This document shows, piece by piece, positions 27,325-36,074 of a DNA stretch of 64,000 nucleotides. The translations under genes and the position numbers were made by a program. The notes beneath the pieces were generated by a model, which made no database searches, was not told the DNA's origin, and was given only the letters and a program-made list of their open reading frames with translations. Numbering within the stretch: position 1 is the first letter of the stretch; every line of letters begins with the position of its first letter. Origin of the DNA: Collinsella aerofaciens (GTDB lineage: Bacteria; Actinomycetota; Coriobacteriia; Coriobacteriales; Coriobacteriaceae). Location: contig NZ_JADMWW010000006.1 of NCBI RefSeq assembly GCF_015548375.1, positions 39,407-103,406 on the forward strand. The letters run 5' to 3'.

Positions 27325-28854
27325 CTAATCCAGTTTGGTACCTGGCACCTGCACGGCTTTCCCGAGCAACGCTTTGAGCTCGTTCAAAATGGAAACGGGC
27401 TGACGGTCGACGCCGTCCAGATGGAGCGTGGCCACGCGAATGGGCGGCTGATATTCAAGCGAGCCGATGAGCACGGGAGTACCCAGGAACCGTTCGATGT
27501 CGCTTGCGATCTCGTCGATTGCCTCGGGGCCGAGCTCATCGAAGAGTGCCACGAACATCGGCCCCGTTGAGCGGAACAGGCGGCCCTTGCCGCGCGAACA
27601 ATCCATGAGGCAGGCGGCGCTTTCGGCGAGCACGCGGTCGCCTGCATCGAATCCAAAGCGGGCATTGACCTCGGCGATATCGTCGACCTTAATGGCAATA
27701 AAACCTGCCTCGTGCGGCACGTGGCGCATCTCTCCAATAGCGTTGACCAGTGCGTGGACATCGCCCAGGCCCGTTACTGAGTCGGTCGTATCCGCTAGGC
27801 TTCGGTTGATGATAATGCCCACGTACATGTTGGGCTCGGTATCGGTGCCGTCCAAGCGGTAGCCCGTGCAGTCGCAAAGCGCGTACGCTCCGGTGGCGTC
27901 CATTACGCGATACTGCATGTAGTGGAAGTGCCACGTGCTGTTTATCACCATATCGAGCTCGGCGCGTACGTTGTCGCGGTCCTCGGGGTGGACGCGGGCG
28001 AGCCACATGTCGAGTGAGTTAAAAGGGTGCTGGGAGGGCAGGTCAAAATCGCGCACGGCGTTAACCGACCATTGCGATTCTCCAGTATCGAGGTTAAGGA
28101 TGAACGGATAGCGCGTCTCGGAGCTCATGGAGATCGCTTGGAACACCCGGTCGTTGCAGGGAAGCTGATCGACGATTGGGCGTTGCGGCGCGTCATCGTC
28201 TTTCGGTTGCTGCACACGATGCATAAGCTTATAGCGATACATCTTGCGATCGGCATCCATCGTCATCTGGCGACGCGTGTCGCCAGCAAGTGGATCGACG
28301 CGCGAGCAGCCAAAGCTAAAGCTGCCGATCATGGGCGCCTTGCCGCCTGAGCTCGCCTCGATCAGCCCGGTACGTACCTGCTCCAAGCGCTGCTCGAGTT
28401 CAGTCTCGTTTGCGGAGAGCGAGATGAGCACAAACTCGTCTCCACCGATACGGAACAGCATCTCATCGTGTTCCATGGTTTCGGAGAGCGTGCGGCAGAT
28501 GCTCAGAATATAGCGATTGCCTTCGGCGTGGCCAAACCTATCATTGCAATGCTTGAGATGGTCGATGTCAATATAGGCGCAGGTGAAGGGGTCGCCTTTG
28601 CGCCAGAGTTGCTCGACGTGACGGTCGAATCCGTTGCGGTTGCCCAAGTTGGTGAGCGGATCGATATAGGCGTTGCGCTCAAGCAGCTGGCGCTCTTGTT
28701 GCAGGATGGCATGCGTCTTTTGCAGTTGCTCACCAACGGCGCGTAGCTCAGCAGGCAGCGCGGCAACATCGAGTTCGGCGGTCGAGATGCCATTCGCAAG
28801 TCGCTGAAGATAGGCAATAATCGATTGCTCGCCCATGCGGTACGACTCGTTCAT
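27325..28854 (-). CDS. Diguanylate cyclase: GGDEF, PAS-like and second degenerate GGDEF domain
   Basis: The 509-aa protein has a coiled-coil N-terminus (1-60) and an intact GGDEF domain (about 62-215, with YIDIDHLKHCND and RIGGDEF at 135-141). A PAS-like region follows (about 240-350, RVHPEDRDNVRAEL), then a second GGDEF-like domain (about 355-505) in which the signature position reads RSTGPMFVAL. The first domain should make c-di-GMP; the second is presumably sensory or regulatory. No TM segments are seen, so it is cytoplasmic. ATG 28854 follows AAGGAGG. An EAL-domain remnant lies just upstream on the same strand. Confidence 0.88.
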   Translation of the reverse strand: MNESYRMGEQSIIAYLQRLANGISTAELDVAALPAELRAVGEQLQKTHAILQQERQLLERNAYIDPLTNLGNRNGFDRHVEQLWRKGDPFTCAYIDIDHLKHCNDRFGHAEGNRYILSICRTLSETMEHDEMLFRIGGDEFVLISLSANETELEQRLEQVRTGLIEASSGGKAPMIGSFSFGCSRVDPLAGDTRRQMTMDADRKMYRYKLMHRVQQPKDDDAPQRPIVDQLPCNDRVFQAISMSSETRYPFILNLDTGESQWSVNAVRDFDLPSQHPFNSLDMWLARVHPEDRDNVRAELDMVINSTWHFHYMQYRVMDATGAYALCDCTGYRLDGTDTEPNMYVGIIINRSLADTTDSVTGLGDVHALVNAIGEMRHVPHEAGFIAIKVDDIAEVNARFGFDAGDRVLAESAACLMDCSRGKGRLFRSTGPMFVALFDELGPEAIDEIASDIERFLGTPVLIGSLEYQPPIRVATLHLDGVDRQPVSILNELKALLGKAVQVPGTKLD

Positions 28855-28981
28855 GATGGATAACCTCCTTGGGCGGAACAACGGTTTGTATCATATCCCC
28901 AATTTGGTTTGAATTGGGGATATAAGTTAGCTAATGGAGACAAATGTTCCCTTCGACGGTGGCGTTTTGCGTGCGAACGTA

Positions 28982-29280
28982 TCAGTTGTTATTGCCACCA
29001 TCGAGCAATGCCTCAAAATCCTTCGCCGGCATGGGGCGGTAGTAGAGGAAGCCCTGAGCGTAGCGGGCGCCCATTTGTTGTAGCATGTTCGCCTGCTCGT
29101 TTGTCTCGACGCCTTCGACCGCGACGGGCAGATGGAGCGACTGCGCCATCTCGAGCATCGATGAAATGATTTGCGTGCTGCGGCCTTGATCGCGGTCGGT
29201 GGGCGCAATCTGCCAAATGTGCTTGTCGAGCGTCACCATAAAGCCGCTTTCCTCGAGTGCGGGGATATGGGTGCGCATAC
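28982..29280 (-). pseudogene. Internally deleted EAL-domain (c-di-GMP phosphodiesterase) remnant
   Basis: The frame reads HIPALEESGFMVTLD, which is the segment before the EAL lid loop. It then jumps through KHIWQIAPTDRDQG to IISSMLEMAQSLHLPVAVEGVET and GARYAQGFLYYRPMP, the last two EAL motifs. The central DDFGSGYS loop and the Mg2+-binding strands between are missing, as is everything N-terminal, including the EAL motif itself. About 100 residues remain, and a stop codon follows GGNNN. Frame and motifs are directly visible; loss of activity is inferred. Together with the intergenic bases to 29406 nothing else is seen here. Confidence 0.75.
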
Positions 29281-29406
29281 TGTGGGCGGCTATTATTCGA
29301 CAAACGGTAGCGCGGCGATGCGATGCTCGATAAAAATGCGACTGGGACGATATATGTTGACGGGTATACTTGTCCCGTTTTAAAACGCAGGAACGGAGAT
29401 GGTCGC

Positions 29407-30276
29407 ATGGCACAGTCAAATATGACGCGCACGGTGGGGCTGGCGCTCGAGGGAGGCGGCTACCGCGGTATGTATACGGCGGGCGTGCTCGACGTTTGGA
29501 TGGAGCACGCTTTGACCTGCGACCATATGGTGGGTGTCTCGGCGGGCGCGGCGTTTGGCTACAACTTTAAATCGCGGCAGATCGGCCGTGCCATTCGCTA
29601 CAACAAGGCCTATTGCGCCGATAAGCGCTATGCGGGTGTGACCAGCTGGCTGCGAACCGGTGATATGTTCAATGCCGATTTTGCCTATCACGAGGTGCCT
29701 ATCGAGCGCGATCCCATCGACTTGGAGGCGTATCGCGCCTGCCCCATGCGATTTACGTGCGTGTGTACCGATATCGAGACGGGCAAGGCCGTCTACCACG
29801 ACCTGCCCTATGGCGACGAGAGGGATATCGAGTGGATCCGGGCATCGTCTGCGATTCCTGTGGCGACGCGTCCCGTTGCTATTGACGGGCATAAGTATCT
29901 GGATGGTGGCGTGGCTGATTCTATTCCCAGTGCATGGCTGTTTGCGCAGGGGTATGACCGCAATATCGTGGTACTCACGCAGCCGGCGGGCTTTGTGAAG
30001 CAGCCCAACAGCGTGATGCCCATGCTGCGTCGCGTGTTTCGTCACTATCCGGAGTTTGTCGCAGCGCTTGAGCATCGGCATGAGGTCTACAATGCCACGC
30101 TCGATGACTTGGCGCGTCGTGAGGCTGCCGGCGAGGTCTTTGTGGTGCGGCCGAGCGAATCGGTGAAGGTGCCGTCGCTGTGCCGCGAGCCGGATGAGCT
30201 CGAGCGTATCTACCAGGTCGGCCGCCACGATGCGGAGGCGACCTTGCCGGCGCTGGAAGCGTATCTGGCAGAGTAG
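29407..30276 (+). CDS. Patatin-like phospholipase family protein
   Basis: The 289-aa protein has the oxyanion-hole loop GGGYRG (residues 16-21), nucleophile elbow GVSAG (43-47, S45) and the catalytic Asp motif DGG (166-168), giving the Ser-Asp dyad of bacterial patatins. No signal peptide is present, so it is probably cytoplasmic or delivered by an unknown route. It would hydrolyse acyl chains from phospholipids. The frame extends upstream to 29323, but ATG 29407 has GGAG at good spacing and the patatin fold starts at residue 9. Convergent with thiE across the hairpin array. Confidence 0.9.
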   Translation: MAQSNMTRTVGLALEGGGYRGMYTAGVLDVWMEHALTCDHMVGVSAGAAFGYNFKSRQIGRAIRYNKAYCADKRYAGVTSWLRTGDMFNADFAYHEVPIERDPIDLEAYRACPMRFTCVCTDIETGKAVYHDLPYGDERDIEWIRASSAIPVATRPVAIDGHKYLDGGVADSIPSAWLFAQGYDRNIVVLTQPAGFVKQPNSVMPMLRRVFRHYPEFVAALEHRHEVYNATLDDLARREAAGEVFVVRPSESVKVPSLCREPDELERIYQVGRHDAEATLPALEAYLAE

Positions 30277-30298
30277 AGCAAACTGCCGTGGACTCGGC

Positions 30299-30529
30299 GG
30301 AAAGCGCATCCCGGAATCGGCGCTAAAAATGGGATGAGGTTTCCGCGAGAGGCCCGTAGCGGAAAGCGCGCCCCGGAATCGGCATCCAAAACGGGATGCA
30401 GTTTCCCCGACGGCGGGTTTTGGAAACGGCGTCCCAGAATTTGCGCCTGGAATGGGATGGGGTTTCCCAACGGAGCCGCATGCGGAAAGCGCATCCCGGA
30501 ATGGAGGTCCAAACTGGGATGCGCTTTCC
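30299..30529. repeat. Array of four 46-nt hairpin units
   Basis: Four units begin at 30299, 30361, 30422 and 30484 (period 61-62 bp). Each has a 14-nt left arm of the form GGAAA(N)5-6CCC, a loop of exactly 18 nt and a 14-nt right arm GGGATG(N)3TTTCC. The fourth unit pairs perfectly; in the others the middle of the stem is mismatched. The loops share an initial GAAT. The array fills the 297-bp gap between the convergent patatin and thiE genes; no ORF is evident in it. Confidence 0.8.
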
Positions 30530-30573
30530 ATTGCTGAAGATATGAGGCCGCGGATCGGCTGCTCGGCCTAGAC

Positions 30574-31269
30574 TTATGCCTGCTGCCAGGTGTCGACGAG
30601 CTCCTTGGCGGCGGCGTAGGGGTCGTCGGCACTGCAGACAGCGCTCACCACAAAGAAGCCATCGACGCCGGTGGCCTTGAGCTGCGGCAGGTCGGCCGTC
30701 TTGACGCCGCCGCCCACCACGATGGGCACGGGGCTTGCCGCGTGGAGTGCGGCCAGGTCCTCAAAGCTCTTGGTGATGATAGAGCCGTCGGCCGCGCGTC
30801 CGCAGTCGCGCTTGGTTTCGGTCTCGTGGAGCGGGCCGATGCCCAGGTAGTCGACTAGGCTCATGTCGGCGGTCTTGACGTACTCGAGCATCTCCTCGCA
30901 GCGGGCCGAAAGGCCCACGATGGCATCGGGGCCCAGAAGCTTGCGGCAGACCTCGACGGGAATATCGCTCTGGCCCACGTGCACGCCGTCGACAGCAATA
31001 CCCTGCTCGCGCGCGGCGAGTACGCAGTCCAGGCGGTCGTCGATCAGCAGGGCAACCTGACCGGTTTTGCCGGCCTGTGCGATTGCCTGCGCGGCGTCGC
31101 CCGTCAGCGCAATGATCTCGCGGGCGCTTGCCACCTTGGAGCGCACCTGGATGCAGGTAAAGCCGGCGTCGAGCGCCTGGGCCACCACATCGCCCACGGG
31201 ACGCCCGAGCGTGTTTTCGGGGCCGAGTACCAGATAGGCCGAGATATCAAGGTTGTCGCGGATGCTCAT
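30574..31269 (-). CDS. thiE: Thiamine phosphate synthase
   Basis: The 231-aa TIM-barrel enzyme joins HMP-PP and HET-P to make thiamine phosphate. Family features are CIQVRSKVASAREI, LLIDDRLDCVLA, GVHVGQSDIPVE, YLGIGPLHETETK (diphosphate-binding loop) and VVGGGVKTADLP near the C-terminus. It is the last gene of the thiM-DUF77-thiE operon, and its ATG overlaps the DUF77 stop by 4 bp (31266-31269). Expression is under the TPP riboswitch ahead of thiM. The operon lacks thiD, so HMP-PP must be supplied from elsewhere. Confidence 0.94.
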   Translation of the reverse strand: MSIRDNLDISAYLVLGPENTLGRPVGDVVAQALDAGFTCIQVRSKVASAREIIALTGDAAQAIAQAGKTGQVALLIDDRLDCVLAAREQGIAVDGVHVGQSDIPVEVCRKLLGPDAIVGLSARCEEMLEYVKTADMSLVDYLGIGPLHETETKRDCGRAADGSIITKSFEDLAALHAASPVPIVVGGGVKTADLPQLKATGVDGFFVVSAVCSADDPYAAAKELVDTWQQA

Positions 31270-31607
31270 CGTGCTTCCTCCTGCTTTTTGATCTGCGCTT
31301 CCATGCGTTCGAGCTTGCCGGTCATGGTGTCGGTAAATCCGGGTCGAATATCGGCTTTGAGCACGACTTCGGTGCGGATGCCCTTGCTCGCCAACACAAA
31401 GGTTGCGTCGCGCACGACCTGCATGACCTCGTCCCAGTCGCCCTCGATCTCGGTGAACATGGAGGTGGTGCGGTTGGGCAGGCCGCTCTCGCGAATGACA
31501 CGCACGACCTCGGCGACCTCGGCGGATAGCTCATCGCCGGTGCCGCACGGGGCGATGGCCACGGCGACGAGCGTGTTCATGCCGGCATTGGTTGCGGGCT
31601 CGGACAT
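31266..31607 (-). CDS. MTH1187/YkoF-like thiamine-binding protein (DUF77)
   Basis: The 113-aa protein has the DUF77 ferredoxin-like fold signature: LVAVAIAPCGTGDELSAEVA at the N-terminus, TTSMFTEIEGDWDEVMQVV in the middle and a C-terminal helix ending in KKQEEAR. Members bind thiamine or its HMP moiety. Its position between thiM (3-bp gap) and thiE (4-bp overlap), behind a TPP riboswitch, strongly supports a thiamine-related binding role. Confidence 0.9.
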   Translation of the reverse strand: MSEPATNAGMNTLVAVAIAPCGTGDELSAEVAEVVRVIRESGLPNRTTSMFTEIEGDWDEVMQVVRDATFVLASKGIRTEVVLKADIRPGFTDTMTGKLERMEAQIKKQEEAR

Positions 31608-31610
31608 GGC

Positions 31611-32450
31611 CTATGCCTCCTCGAGCTCGAGTCGGTTATCGGCGATGTCTTGGGCGGTTGCGCGGTAGAGCTCGTCGATAAAGGCGACCTTAAAGCTTGC
31701 CGGGGCGTCGGCGACAGCGGCGGCACGCGTGCCGGCCACGTTGTAGACGGCGGTGCCGCAGACGGCTGCCGTAAACGGGTCGGCGGCGCAGGCGTACACG
31801 GCCAGCACGCCGCCCTGCGAGCAGCCGCAGCCGGTGATCTTGGACATGAGCGGGCTGCCGCCGTGAGACTTGGCCACCGTCGTGCCGTCGGTGATCAGGT
31901 CGACTTCGCCCGAGACCACAACGGCGCCACCGGTGTGGCGAGCGAGCGCCACGGCGGCACCACGGGCGGCGTCGACCGTGTCGGTGGTATCGACACCGCG
32001 CACGCGGCTCAGATCGGCCGCCTCGCCCTCAAGACCCCACAGGCCGGCGAGCGCGATAATCTCGGAGGCGTTGCCGCGCACGATGGCGGGCTTGTACTGC
32101 TTGAGCTCGTTGACCAGCTGGGTGCGCAGGCTACCGATACCCAGGCCCACCGGATCGAGCACCCAGGGCTTACCGGCGTCGTGTGCCGCCTTGGCCGCGC
32201 GGGGAATCGTTTGCTCGTAAATGGGGAAGAGCGTGCCCATGTTGAGATAGATGGCGCCGCCGCCGGCAACGAGTGCCTCGCCCTCGTCGGGCAGATAGAC
32301 CATGGCGGCCGATCCGCCCACGGCGAGCTGCGCGTTGGCGACAAAGTCGATCGTCACCGTGTTGGTGATGGAACCGGCCATCGGATTGGTAGCGCGAATC
32401 TCCTCCACGGCCTTGACCATATGTTGCTTAAGCTGTTCCGAATCAATCAC
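31611..32450 (-). CDS. thiM: Hydroxyethylthiazole kinase
   Basis: The 279-aa ribokinase-like enzyme phosphorylates 4-methyl-5-(2-hydroxyethyl)thiazole for thiamine salvage. Recognisable segments are NPMAGSITNTVTIDFVANA, VLDPVGLG, IVRGNASEI and KITGCGCSQG (anion hole and catalytic region; the usual GxGC is retained). A frame-open start at 32549 would sit inside the riboswitch. The GTG at 32450, 8 nt after AAGGAGG, is the better start. First gene of the operon thiM-DUF77-thiE. Confidence 0.94.
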   Translation of the reverse strand: MIDSEQLKQHMVKAVEEIRATNPMAGSITNTVTIDFVANAQLAVGGSAAMVYLPDEGEALVAGGGAIYLNMGTLFPIYEQTIPRAAKAAHDAGKPWVLDPVGLGIGSLRTQLVNELKQYKPAIVRGNASEIIALAGLWGLEGEAADLSRVRGVDTTDTVDAARGAAVALARHTGGAVVVSGEVDLITDGTTVAKSHGGSPLMSKITGCGCSQGGVLAVYACAADPFTAAVCGTAVYNVAGTRAAAVADAPASFKVAFIDELYRATAQDIADNRLELEEA

Positions 32451-32472
32451 TGCACATGCCTCCTTGGCATAG

Positions 32473-32502
32473 AAAAGGGGCGCTGTGCATAGACAGCGCC
32501 CC
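32473..32502 (-). terminator. Rho-independent terminator of the TPP riboswitch
   Basis: On the minus strand GGGGCGCTGT (32493-32502) pairs with ACAGCGCCCC (32477-32486) and is followed by TTTT. It stands between the riboswitch aptamer and the thiM ribosome-binding site, so TPP binding probably ends transcription here. Confidence 0.88.
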
Positions 32503-32516
32503 TGTAAAGGCGGCAT

Positions 32517-32603
32517 GCTCCCTACGCCAGCATTAACTGACAGGTTCAAAGGATTGGGCCCATTGCCCTCTCAGCCTTGTGGTTTGCACCGCCGGCACTC
32601 CCG
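32517..32603 (-). promoter_or_regulatory. TPP riboswitch (THI element)
   Basis: Read on the minus strand, the segment has the two conserved TPP aptamer blocks: CTGAGAGG (32567-32574), and CCTTTGAACCTG leading to GTTAATGCTGGCGTAGGGA (within 32519-32552). Closing helix P1 pairs GGGAG with the terminal region. It lies directly upstream of the intrinsic terminator and the thiM gene. Confidence 0.95.
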
Positions 32604-32633
32604 CATCGAATCTGTTGTTCCCTATACTAGCGC

Positions 32634-32735
32634 ACCTGCCAAAAAGGGACAGGTTTATTTTGGCAGGTAACAACTGGGACTTTGCGTTTTCCCAGATGAA
32701 ACCTGCCGAAATAAACCTGTCCCTTTTTGGCAGGT
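32634..32735. repeat. Inverted pair of GGGACAGG-core palindromes
   Basis: Two copies of the 35-bp unit seen at 15768-15804 lie head to head (32634-32668 and 32701-32735). An inner CTGGGA/TCCCAG pair lies between them, so the whole 102 bp is one long imperfect palindrome. It occupies the divergent promoter region between the thiM riboswitch and the HAD gene. Confidence 0.85.
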
Positions 32736-32775
32736 CGGTACAATAGATGGGATTAAGAATGACCGAGGGGACCTT

Positions 32776-33684
32776 ATGATCAAACTTGTGCTGACCGATA
32801 TGGACGATACACTGATTCCAGCCGGGCATGACGGCGCCAGCGACTACGCCATTGAGGGTATTCATGCCATGCAGGCGGCGGGTTTGCACTTTGGGCCGGT
32901 TTCGGGTCGTCAGCCGTCCGCGATGGGCTGGATGTTCCGCAATCGCTCCGAGTGCTTCTCGACCGGTGCGTTTTGCAACGGCCAGGTGATGTTTGTCGAT
33001 GGCGAAGTAGTCGCTTCGCGCGCAATCGATAACGATGTCCTTATGCGCTTAGCCGATTATTTTGAACAGGAGACCGACGATACGTATTTGAAGGTCTACC
33101 GTCTGGGTGATGACTTTTGGAATAACGATGCCTATTGCGTGACAAGCGATCCCGAGCGTGTGCGTCGCGCCATGAAGTCAGGCGGCAACGCGTGGCTCAA
33201 GGGCGAAGAGGCTCCCTGTCGTCCTGTCGTTGACGATGCCCCGGTATACAAGGCGAATATCTGGAGTGCCCGTTCGCGCGAGGAGCTCGCCGAGCTGCGC
33301 GAGCGTGTTGCCGCTGAGGTGCCGGAGCTCTCACTCGTGTTTCCCAACAACCGCGTGCGCCTGTTCGACGTTCTTCCGACCGGCTGGGACAAGGGCTGCG
33401 CTGCGCTGGAGCTGGCGCGCGCTTTGGGCCTGACGCCCGACGAGGTGGCCGTATTTGGCGATTCCGATAACGATTTGCCCATGATCGATGCCGTTCCTAA
33501 CTCCGTTGCAGTCGCCAATGCCAACGAGGCCGTCACGGCTGCCGCACGCTGGCATATTGGCGCTGCGGCAGATGATGCGGTTGCCGGGGCTCTGCATCAG
33601 ATTGCCGCCTGCGCCGCGACGGGGGAGATGCCGTCGTTTATGAGCCAAATGGACACGGCGGGTTTTGACGTCACGAACGTCTAG
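32776..33684 (+). CDS. Cof-type HAD-IIB family hydrolase
   Basis: The 302-aa protein has the HAD nucleophile motif DMDDT (residues 8-12, D8 nucleophile and D10 acid/base), a threonine/serine motif II in GPVSGRQPSAM, a large cap domain and motif IV GDSDND beginning at residue 228. Cof-type phosphatases act on sugar phosphates, PLP or HMP-PP-like compounds. Being beside the thiamine operon is suggestive but not proof of a vitamin substrate. The LysR gene starts 10 bp after the stop. Confidence 0.9.
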   Translation: MIKLVLTDMDDTLIPAGHDGASDYAIEGIHAMQAAGLHFGPVSGRQPSAMGWMFRNRSECFSTGAFCNGQVMFVDGEVVASRAIDNDVLMRLADYFEQETDDTYLKVYRLGDDFWNNDAYCVTSDPERVRRAMKSGGNAWLKGEEAPCRPVVDDAPVYKANIWSARSREELAELRERVAAEVPELSLVFPNNRVRLFDVLPTGWDKGCAALELARALGLTPDEVAVFGDSDNDLPMIDAVPNSVAVANANEAVTAAARWHIGAAADDAVAGALHQIAACAATGEMPSFMSQMDTAGFDVTNV

Positions 33685-33694
33685 GGAGAAAGCC

Positions 33695-34591
33695 ATGAAG
33701 CTCCAGCAACTCAGATATGTCGTCAAAGTTGCCGAATGCGGCAGCATCACCGAGGCCTCGCGCCGGCTCTTTGTGTCGCAGCCTTCGATTACCGCGTCGA
33801 TCCGCGATCTCGAAAACGAGATGGGTGTGCATATCTTTGAGCGCACCAACAAGGGTGTCATTGTGTCCGAGGAAGGCGAGACCTTCTTGGGGTACGCGCG
33901 CCAGGTGCTCGACCAGGCCGACCTGCTCGAGGGCAAGTACAAAGGTACGTCCGAGCAGGTGCCGCACTTTAGTGTGAGCTGCCAGCATTATTCCTTTGCC
34001 GTTAATGCGTTTGTCGATGTGATCCGCGAGTTCGATGCCGCGCGCTACGACTTTACCCTGCGCGAGGAGCAGACCCACGAGATTATCGAGGATGTCGCGC
34101 ATATGAAAAGCGAGCTGGGCATCCTGTATCTGTCGGAGCACAATCGCGAGGTCATCGAGCGCATGCTGGTGGCCAACGAGCTCGTGTTCGAAGGGCTCTT
34201 CTGCGCCACGCCGCATGTCTTCGTCTGCGCCGACCATCCGCTGGCGGGCCGCTCCAGCGTGACGCTCGAGGATCTGGAAGACTACCCGTTCCTGTCCTAC
34301 GAGCAGGGCAGCTATAACTCGTTTTATTATTCCGAGGAGCTGACCTCGACCTTTGAGCGTCGCAAGAATATCCGCGTGCGTGACCGTGCGACGCTGTTCA
34401 ATTTGGCCATGGGCCTCAACGGCTACACGGTATGCTCGGGCGTGATCAGCCACGAGCTCAACGGCCCCGGCATTATCTCGATTCCGCTCGACGTGGACGA
34501 GTACATGGAGATCGGCATTATTACGCGCAAGAACACGACGCTCACGCGCTACGGTCGGGCCTATATCGACGCGATTCGTCAGCATATCTAG
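33695..34591 (+). CDS. LysR family transcriptional regulator
   Basis: The 298-aa protein begins MKLQQLRYVVKVAECGSI, the classic LysR HTH start, with the recognition region RRLFVSQPSITASIRDLE, and has a C-terminal effector-binding domain. ATG 33695 follows AGGGAGAAAGCC; the in-frame ATG at 33665 would overlap the HAD gene. The MetE-like gene follows 155 bp downstream on the same strand and is the likely target. A 14-bp palindrome sits in that gap (34693-34706). Confidence 0.9.
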   Translation: MKLQQLRYVVKVAECGSITEASRRLFVSQPSITASIRDLENEMGVHIFERTNKGVIVSEEGETFLGYARQVLDQADLLEGKYKGTSEQVPHFSVSCQHYSFAVNAFVDVIREFDAARYDFTLREEQTHEIIEDVAHMKSELGILYLSEHNREVIERMLVANELVFEGLFCATPHVFVCADHPLAGRSSVTLEDLEDYPFLSYEQGSYNSFYYSEELTSTFERRKNIRVRDRATLFNLAMGLNGYTVCSGVISHELNGPGIISIPLDVDEYMEIGIITRKNTTLTRYGRAYIDAIRQHI

Positions 34592-34692
34592 GCTGCTGTG
34601 CTCCGCACGGTTCAAGTCTCTTTATGACAGTCCAGACTGATATAGGAAGCATCTATATCAAACTGTTATAAACGTATATTTTACGATGGCCA

Positions 34693-34706
34693 TATGAGCG
34701 CTCATA
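34693..34706. promoter_or_regulatory. 14-bp palindrome, possible operator of the MetE-like gene
   Basis: TATGAGCGCTCATA is a perfect palindrome 40 bp upstream of the MetE-like start, next to an AT-rich stretch that could hold the promoter. It could be a site for the adjacent LysR protein; this link is inference. Confidence 0.45.
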
Positions 34707-34746
34707 CTCTGTCCCAGTAAAGCAACCAATGCAAAGGGAGATATCT

Positions 34747-35880
34747 ATGAGCACTTCGATTCAACCGAACGCGCCGTTTCGCGCCGATATCGTCGGCAGT
34801 TTTCTTCGTCCGCAGGCTGTAAAGGATGCCCGTGCCGCCTATGTCGCGGGTAAACTTGACGCTTCCGGCCTTAAGGCCGTCGAGGACGATGCTATTCGCG
34901 ATTTGGTGGCAAAGCAGAAGGCCGCCGGCCTGCAGGTCATCACCGATGGCGAGTTTCGCCGCAGCTACTGGCACCTCGATTTTATGTGGGGGCTGAACGG
35001 CGTCGAGCGTCGCACCTCGCGTACGGGATATATGTTCCACGACGAGGAGACCACGGCCGATACCGCCGTGGTGACTGGCTCCATCAGCGGCGAGAACCAC
35101 CCCTTCGTCGAGCACTTTAAGTTTGTCAAGGCACTTGAGGGCGAGGACCACGTTGCACGCCAGACCATCCCGGCGCCTATCCAGACGTTCTCTGAGGTTA
35201 CGCTCGACCGCTGCGATGGCCAGCAGGAGAGCCTGCGCGCTGTCTATAAGACCGATGAGGAACTTGCCGACGCCATCGCAGCCGCTTATCGTACGGTGAT
35301 CGCCGACCTGTACGCTGCAGGCTGCCGCAACATCCAGTTTGATGACTGCACCTGGGGCATCTATTGCGATACCGACTTTGTGTCCAAGACCGGCATGAGC
35401 CCGGTTGATCTGCAAAAGGTGAGTGAGCTGGGCGTGGCGCTCAACAACGCCGCTATCGAGGGCAAGCCCGACGACCTGGTCATTAACACGCATGTGTGCC
35501 GCGGTAACTACCACTCTACCTATGCCTTCGAGGGTGGCTATGACCCCATCGCGCCATACCTGTTCGCAAACGAGGATGTTGACGCATTTTACCTGGAGTT
35601 CGATACGCCGCGCGCCGGCGGTTTTGAGCCGTTGAGGTACGTTGCCCCTGGCAAGAAGGTCGTGTTGGGCCTGGTGACCACCAAGGCCGCTGAGCTTGAG
35701 GACGAGGATGTTATCGTCGAGCGCATCCGCGAAGCCGCTAAGTACGTGCCGCTCGAGAATCTGTACCTGTCGCCCCAGTGCGGCTTTGCCAGCTGCGAGA
35801 TTGGCAACAAGCTGACCGAGGACGAGCAGTGGGCGAAGATCGCGCTGGTCAAGCGCATTGCCGAGCGCGTTTGGAAGTAA
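34747..35880 (+). CDS. Cobalamin-independent methionine synthase (MetE C-terminal) family protein
   Basis: The 377-aa protein matches only the C-terminal catalytic barrel of MetE. Likely zinc ligands are H249 and C251 (THVCRGN) and C345 (SPQCGF), with FRADIVGSFLRP as the typical N-terminal start of the short form. Short MetE homologues transfer methyl groups to homocysteine or related thiols from donors that are often unknown, since the folate-binding N-terminal domain is absent. AAAGGGAGATATCT precedes ATG 34747. The upstream LysR gene is its probable regulator. Confidence 0.87.
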   Translation: MSTSIQPNAPFRADIVGSFLRPQAVKDARAAYVAGKLDASGLKAVEDDAIRDLVAKQKAAGLQVITDGEFRRSYWHLDFMWGLNGVERRTSRTGYMFHDEETTADTAVVTGSISGENHPFVEHFKFVKALEGEDHVARQTIPAPIQTFSEVTLDRCDGQQESLRAVYKTDEELADAIAAAYRTVIADLYAAGCRNIQFDDCTWGIYCDTDFVSKTGMSPVDLQKVSELGVALNNAAIEGKPDDLVINTHVCRGNYHSTYAFEGGYDPIAPYLFANEDVDAFYLEFDTPRAGGFEPLRYVAPGKKVVLGLVTTKAAELEDEDVIVERIREAAKYVPLENLYLSPQCGFASCEIGNKLTEDEQWAKIALVKRIAERVWK

Positions 35881-36074
35881 CGCTACCGTTTGCAGGTGGC
35901 GGCGCGCGCGAGACATTGCGTATCACGTACAATGGTTCGGATCGTATCGTTCGGGCAGGTTATCCGATATGCCTGATCGCCCTTCCATCATGAAAGGACA
36001 TCCATGCCCCAGTTCTCGACGCCCACCGTATCTGAACTCGAGGAGACTGCTGAATAGTAGCTGCGTTCAGCCAA

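Noticed and set aside
30299..30529. CRISPR array
   Set aside because: The repeated units are imperfect hairpins with no constant repeat and unique spacer pattern, and no cas genes are nearby.
36004..36057. 17-codon ORF (MPQFSTPTVSELEETAE) with AAAGGA before the ATG, just ahead of a terminator
   Set aside because: Too short to judge and no homology recognised; could be a leader peptide or a gene remnant, so not listed as a gene.
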